In this document: one piece after another, positions 21,546-22,013 of the stretch | How the letters are laid out: every line of letters begins with the position of its first letter | Position numbering within the stretch: position 1 is the stretch's first letter | Source of the DNA: JBBCJT01 sp037190665 | GTDB lineage: Bacteria > Pseudomonadota > Alphaproteobacteria > Acetobacterales > Acetobacteraceae | Direction: 5' to 3' | Assembly (NCBI GenBank): GCA_037190665.1 | Contig: JBBCJT010000143.1 | Coordinates: forward strand, 1 to 22,013 | Length of the DNA stretch: 22,013 bases | Translations under genes and position numbers: made by a program | The notes under the pieces: model-generated | Database searches by the model: none | What the model saw: the letters and a program-made list of their open reading frames with translations, nothing else | What the model was told of the DNA's origin: nothing

Positions 21546-21899
21546 GTGCCCGACAAACCCCCCGGACCCTGGGCCAAGCCCGACAATCCCGGCTTCGGGG
21601 TCGCCCGCCCGCCCGCCGTGGCGACCGTGCAGGTGGAGAACGAGTCCGTCCGCGTGACGCGCTGGGATTTCGAGCCCGGCGCGGCCACCGGCTGGCATCG
21701 CCACGGGCTCGACTACGTCGTCGTGCCCGTGACCGACTGCACGATGCTGCTGGAGGAAGCGAACGGAACGAGCCGCACGGTGCAGACGCAGAAGGGCGTC
21801 GCCTACGCCCGCATCGCCGGCGTCGAGCACAACGTGATCAACGGCGGCGACAAGGCTATGGCCTTCGTCGAGATCGAACTGCTGTCGCGACCGGGGTGA
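21546..21899 (+). CDS. Cupin domain protein
   Basis: 117-aa single-domain cupin. It carries motif 1 PGAATGWHRHGLDYVVVPVTD with His51 and His53, and motif 2 GVAYARIAGVEHNVIN with His95 and Asn99. These three His are candidate metal ligands; the usual Glu of motif 1 is not clearly present (Asp57 is nearby). A GTG start (21546) is chosen as the first start codon after the preceding stop, and there is no strong ribosome-binding site. It lies 2 bp after the DHDPS-like gene, so both are likely in one operon and may act in the same pathway, either as an isomerase/dioxygenase-like enzyme or a sensor. Function is not assigned. A hairpin repeat follows its stop. Confidence 0.75.
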   Translation: MPDKPPGPWAKPDNPGFGVARPPAVATVQVENESVRVTRWDFEPGAATGWHRHGLDYVVVPVTDCTMLLEEANGTSRTVQTQKGVAYARIAGVEHNVINGGDKAMAFVEIELLSRPG

Positions 21900-21902
21900 T
21901 GG

Positions 21903-21968
21903 CTGGGGCTCTGCCCCAGACCCCGGCAGGGCGCTGCCCTGCACCCGCAAGGGGCCACCGGCCCCTTG
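21903..21968. repeat. Hairpin-rich intergenic repeat at the window end
   Basis: Three consecutive perfect hairpins just after the cupin stop: CTGGGGC/GCCCCAG (21903-21919), GCAGGGC/GCCCTGC (21926-21942) and CAAGGGGCC/GGCCCCTTG (21948-21968). The last arm is the same as in the ccmE-ccmF gap. The remaining bases to 22013 show a small GGCC-TTC-GGCC pairing and no gene. Such clusters may act as terminators or simply be dispersed repeats. Confidence 0.75.
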
Positions 21969-22013
21969 ACCCGGGATTTCCTCAAGAGGGCCTTCGGCCA
22001 AATCGGTCGCCTG

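Overview
The window is a GC-rich chromosomal segment that reads like an alphaproteobacterium. Acetobacteraceae or a close Rhodospirillales relative is the best guess. This rests on Porin_4-type porins next to a DUF3576 lipoprotein, a ccmC-D-E-F-G-H-I cytochrome c maturation cluster, lolA close to an exonuclease III gene, and GC-rich hairpin clusters between genes. The taxonomic call is inference from gene content, not from a marker gene. About two dozen genes are supported. I saw no rRNA, tRNA, transposase, phage gene or CRISPR array.

Layout. 1-2574 (minus strand): lolA, a class I glutamine amidotransferase of the PuuD type, and exonuclease III, with a strong terminator between the last two. 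2705-3871 (minus): a Bcr/CflA-type drug exporter, divergent from a baeRF/eRF1-like protein (4011-5132, plus). 5241-6468: yggS (minus) and a ThiE/TenI-like protein (plus) face away from each other and their start codons overlap. 6490-10761 (plus): a tandem duplication of a porin plus DUF3576 lipoprotein module. Both porins are intact, but the first lipoprotein copy is a clear pseudogene. 10762-13850: a gene-poor stretch with degenerate repeats, holding only a ZnuA-like metal-binding protein behind a Zur-box-like palindrome and a small ACT-domain-like protein. 13851-19115 (minus): ccmC, ccmD, ccmE, ccmF, ccmG, ccmH and ccmI, mostly joined by 4-bp ATGA overlaps but interrupted by a hairpin cluster between ccmE and ccmF. 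19256-21899 (plus): EVE-domain protein, Rieske ferredoxin, YcgN-family protein, DHDPS-superfamily enzyme and a cupin. The window ends in another hairpin repeat.

How the genes work together. The ccm genes form one pathway: CcmC loads haem onto CcmE with CcmD, CcmG/CcmH prepare the apocytochrome thiols, and CcmF/CcmH/CcmI ligate the haem. ccmA and ccmB are not in the window. The porins, LolA and the lipoprotein belong to the cell envelope. The other genes are mostly small unrelated housekeeping units.

I do not see a clear-cut undescribed system. The most unusual material is the porin/lipoprotein duplication with its decayed copy, and the repeats at 10.9-13.8 kb, one family of which reproduces the 3' end of the ACT-like gene several times at about 196-bp spacing.
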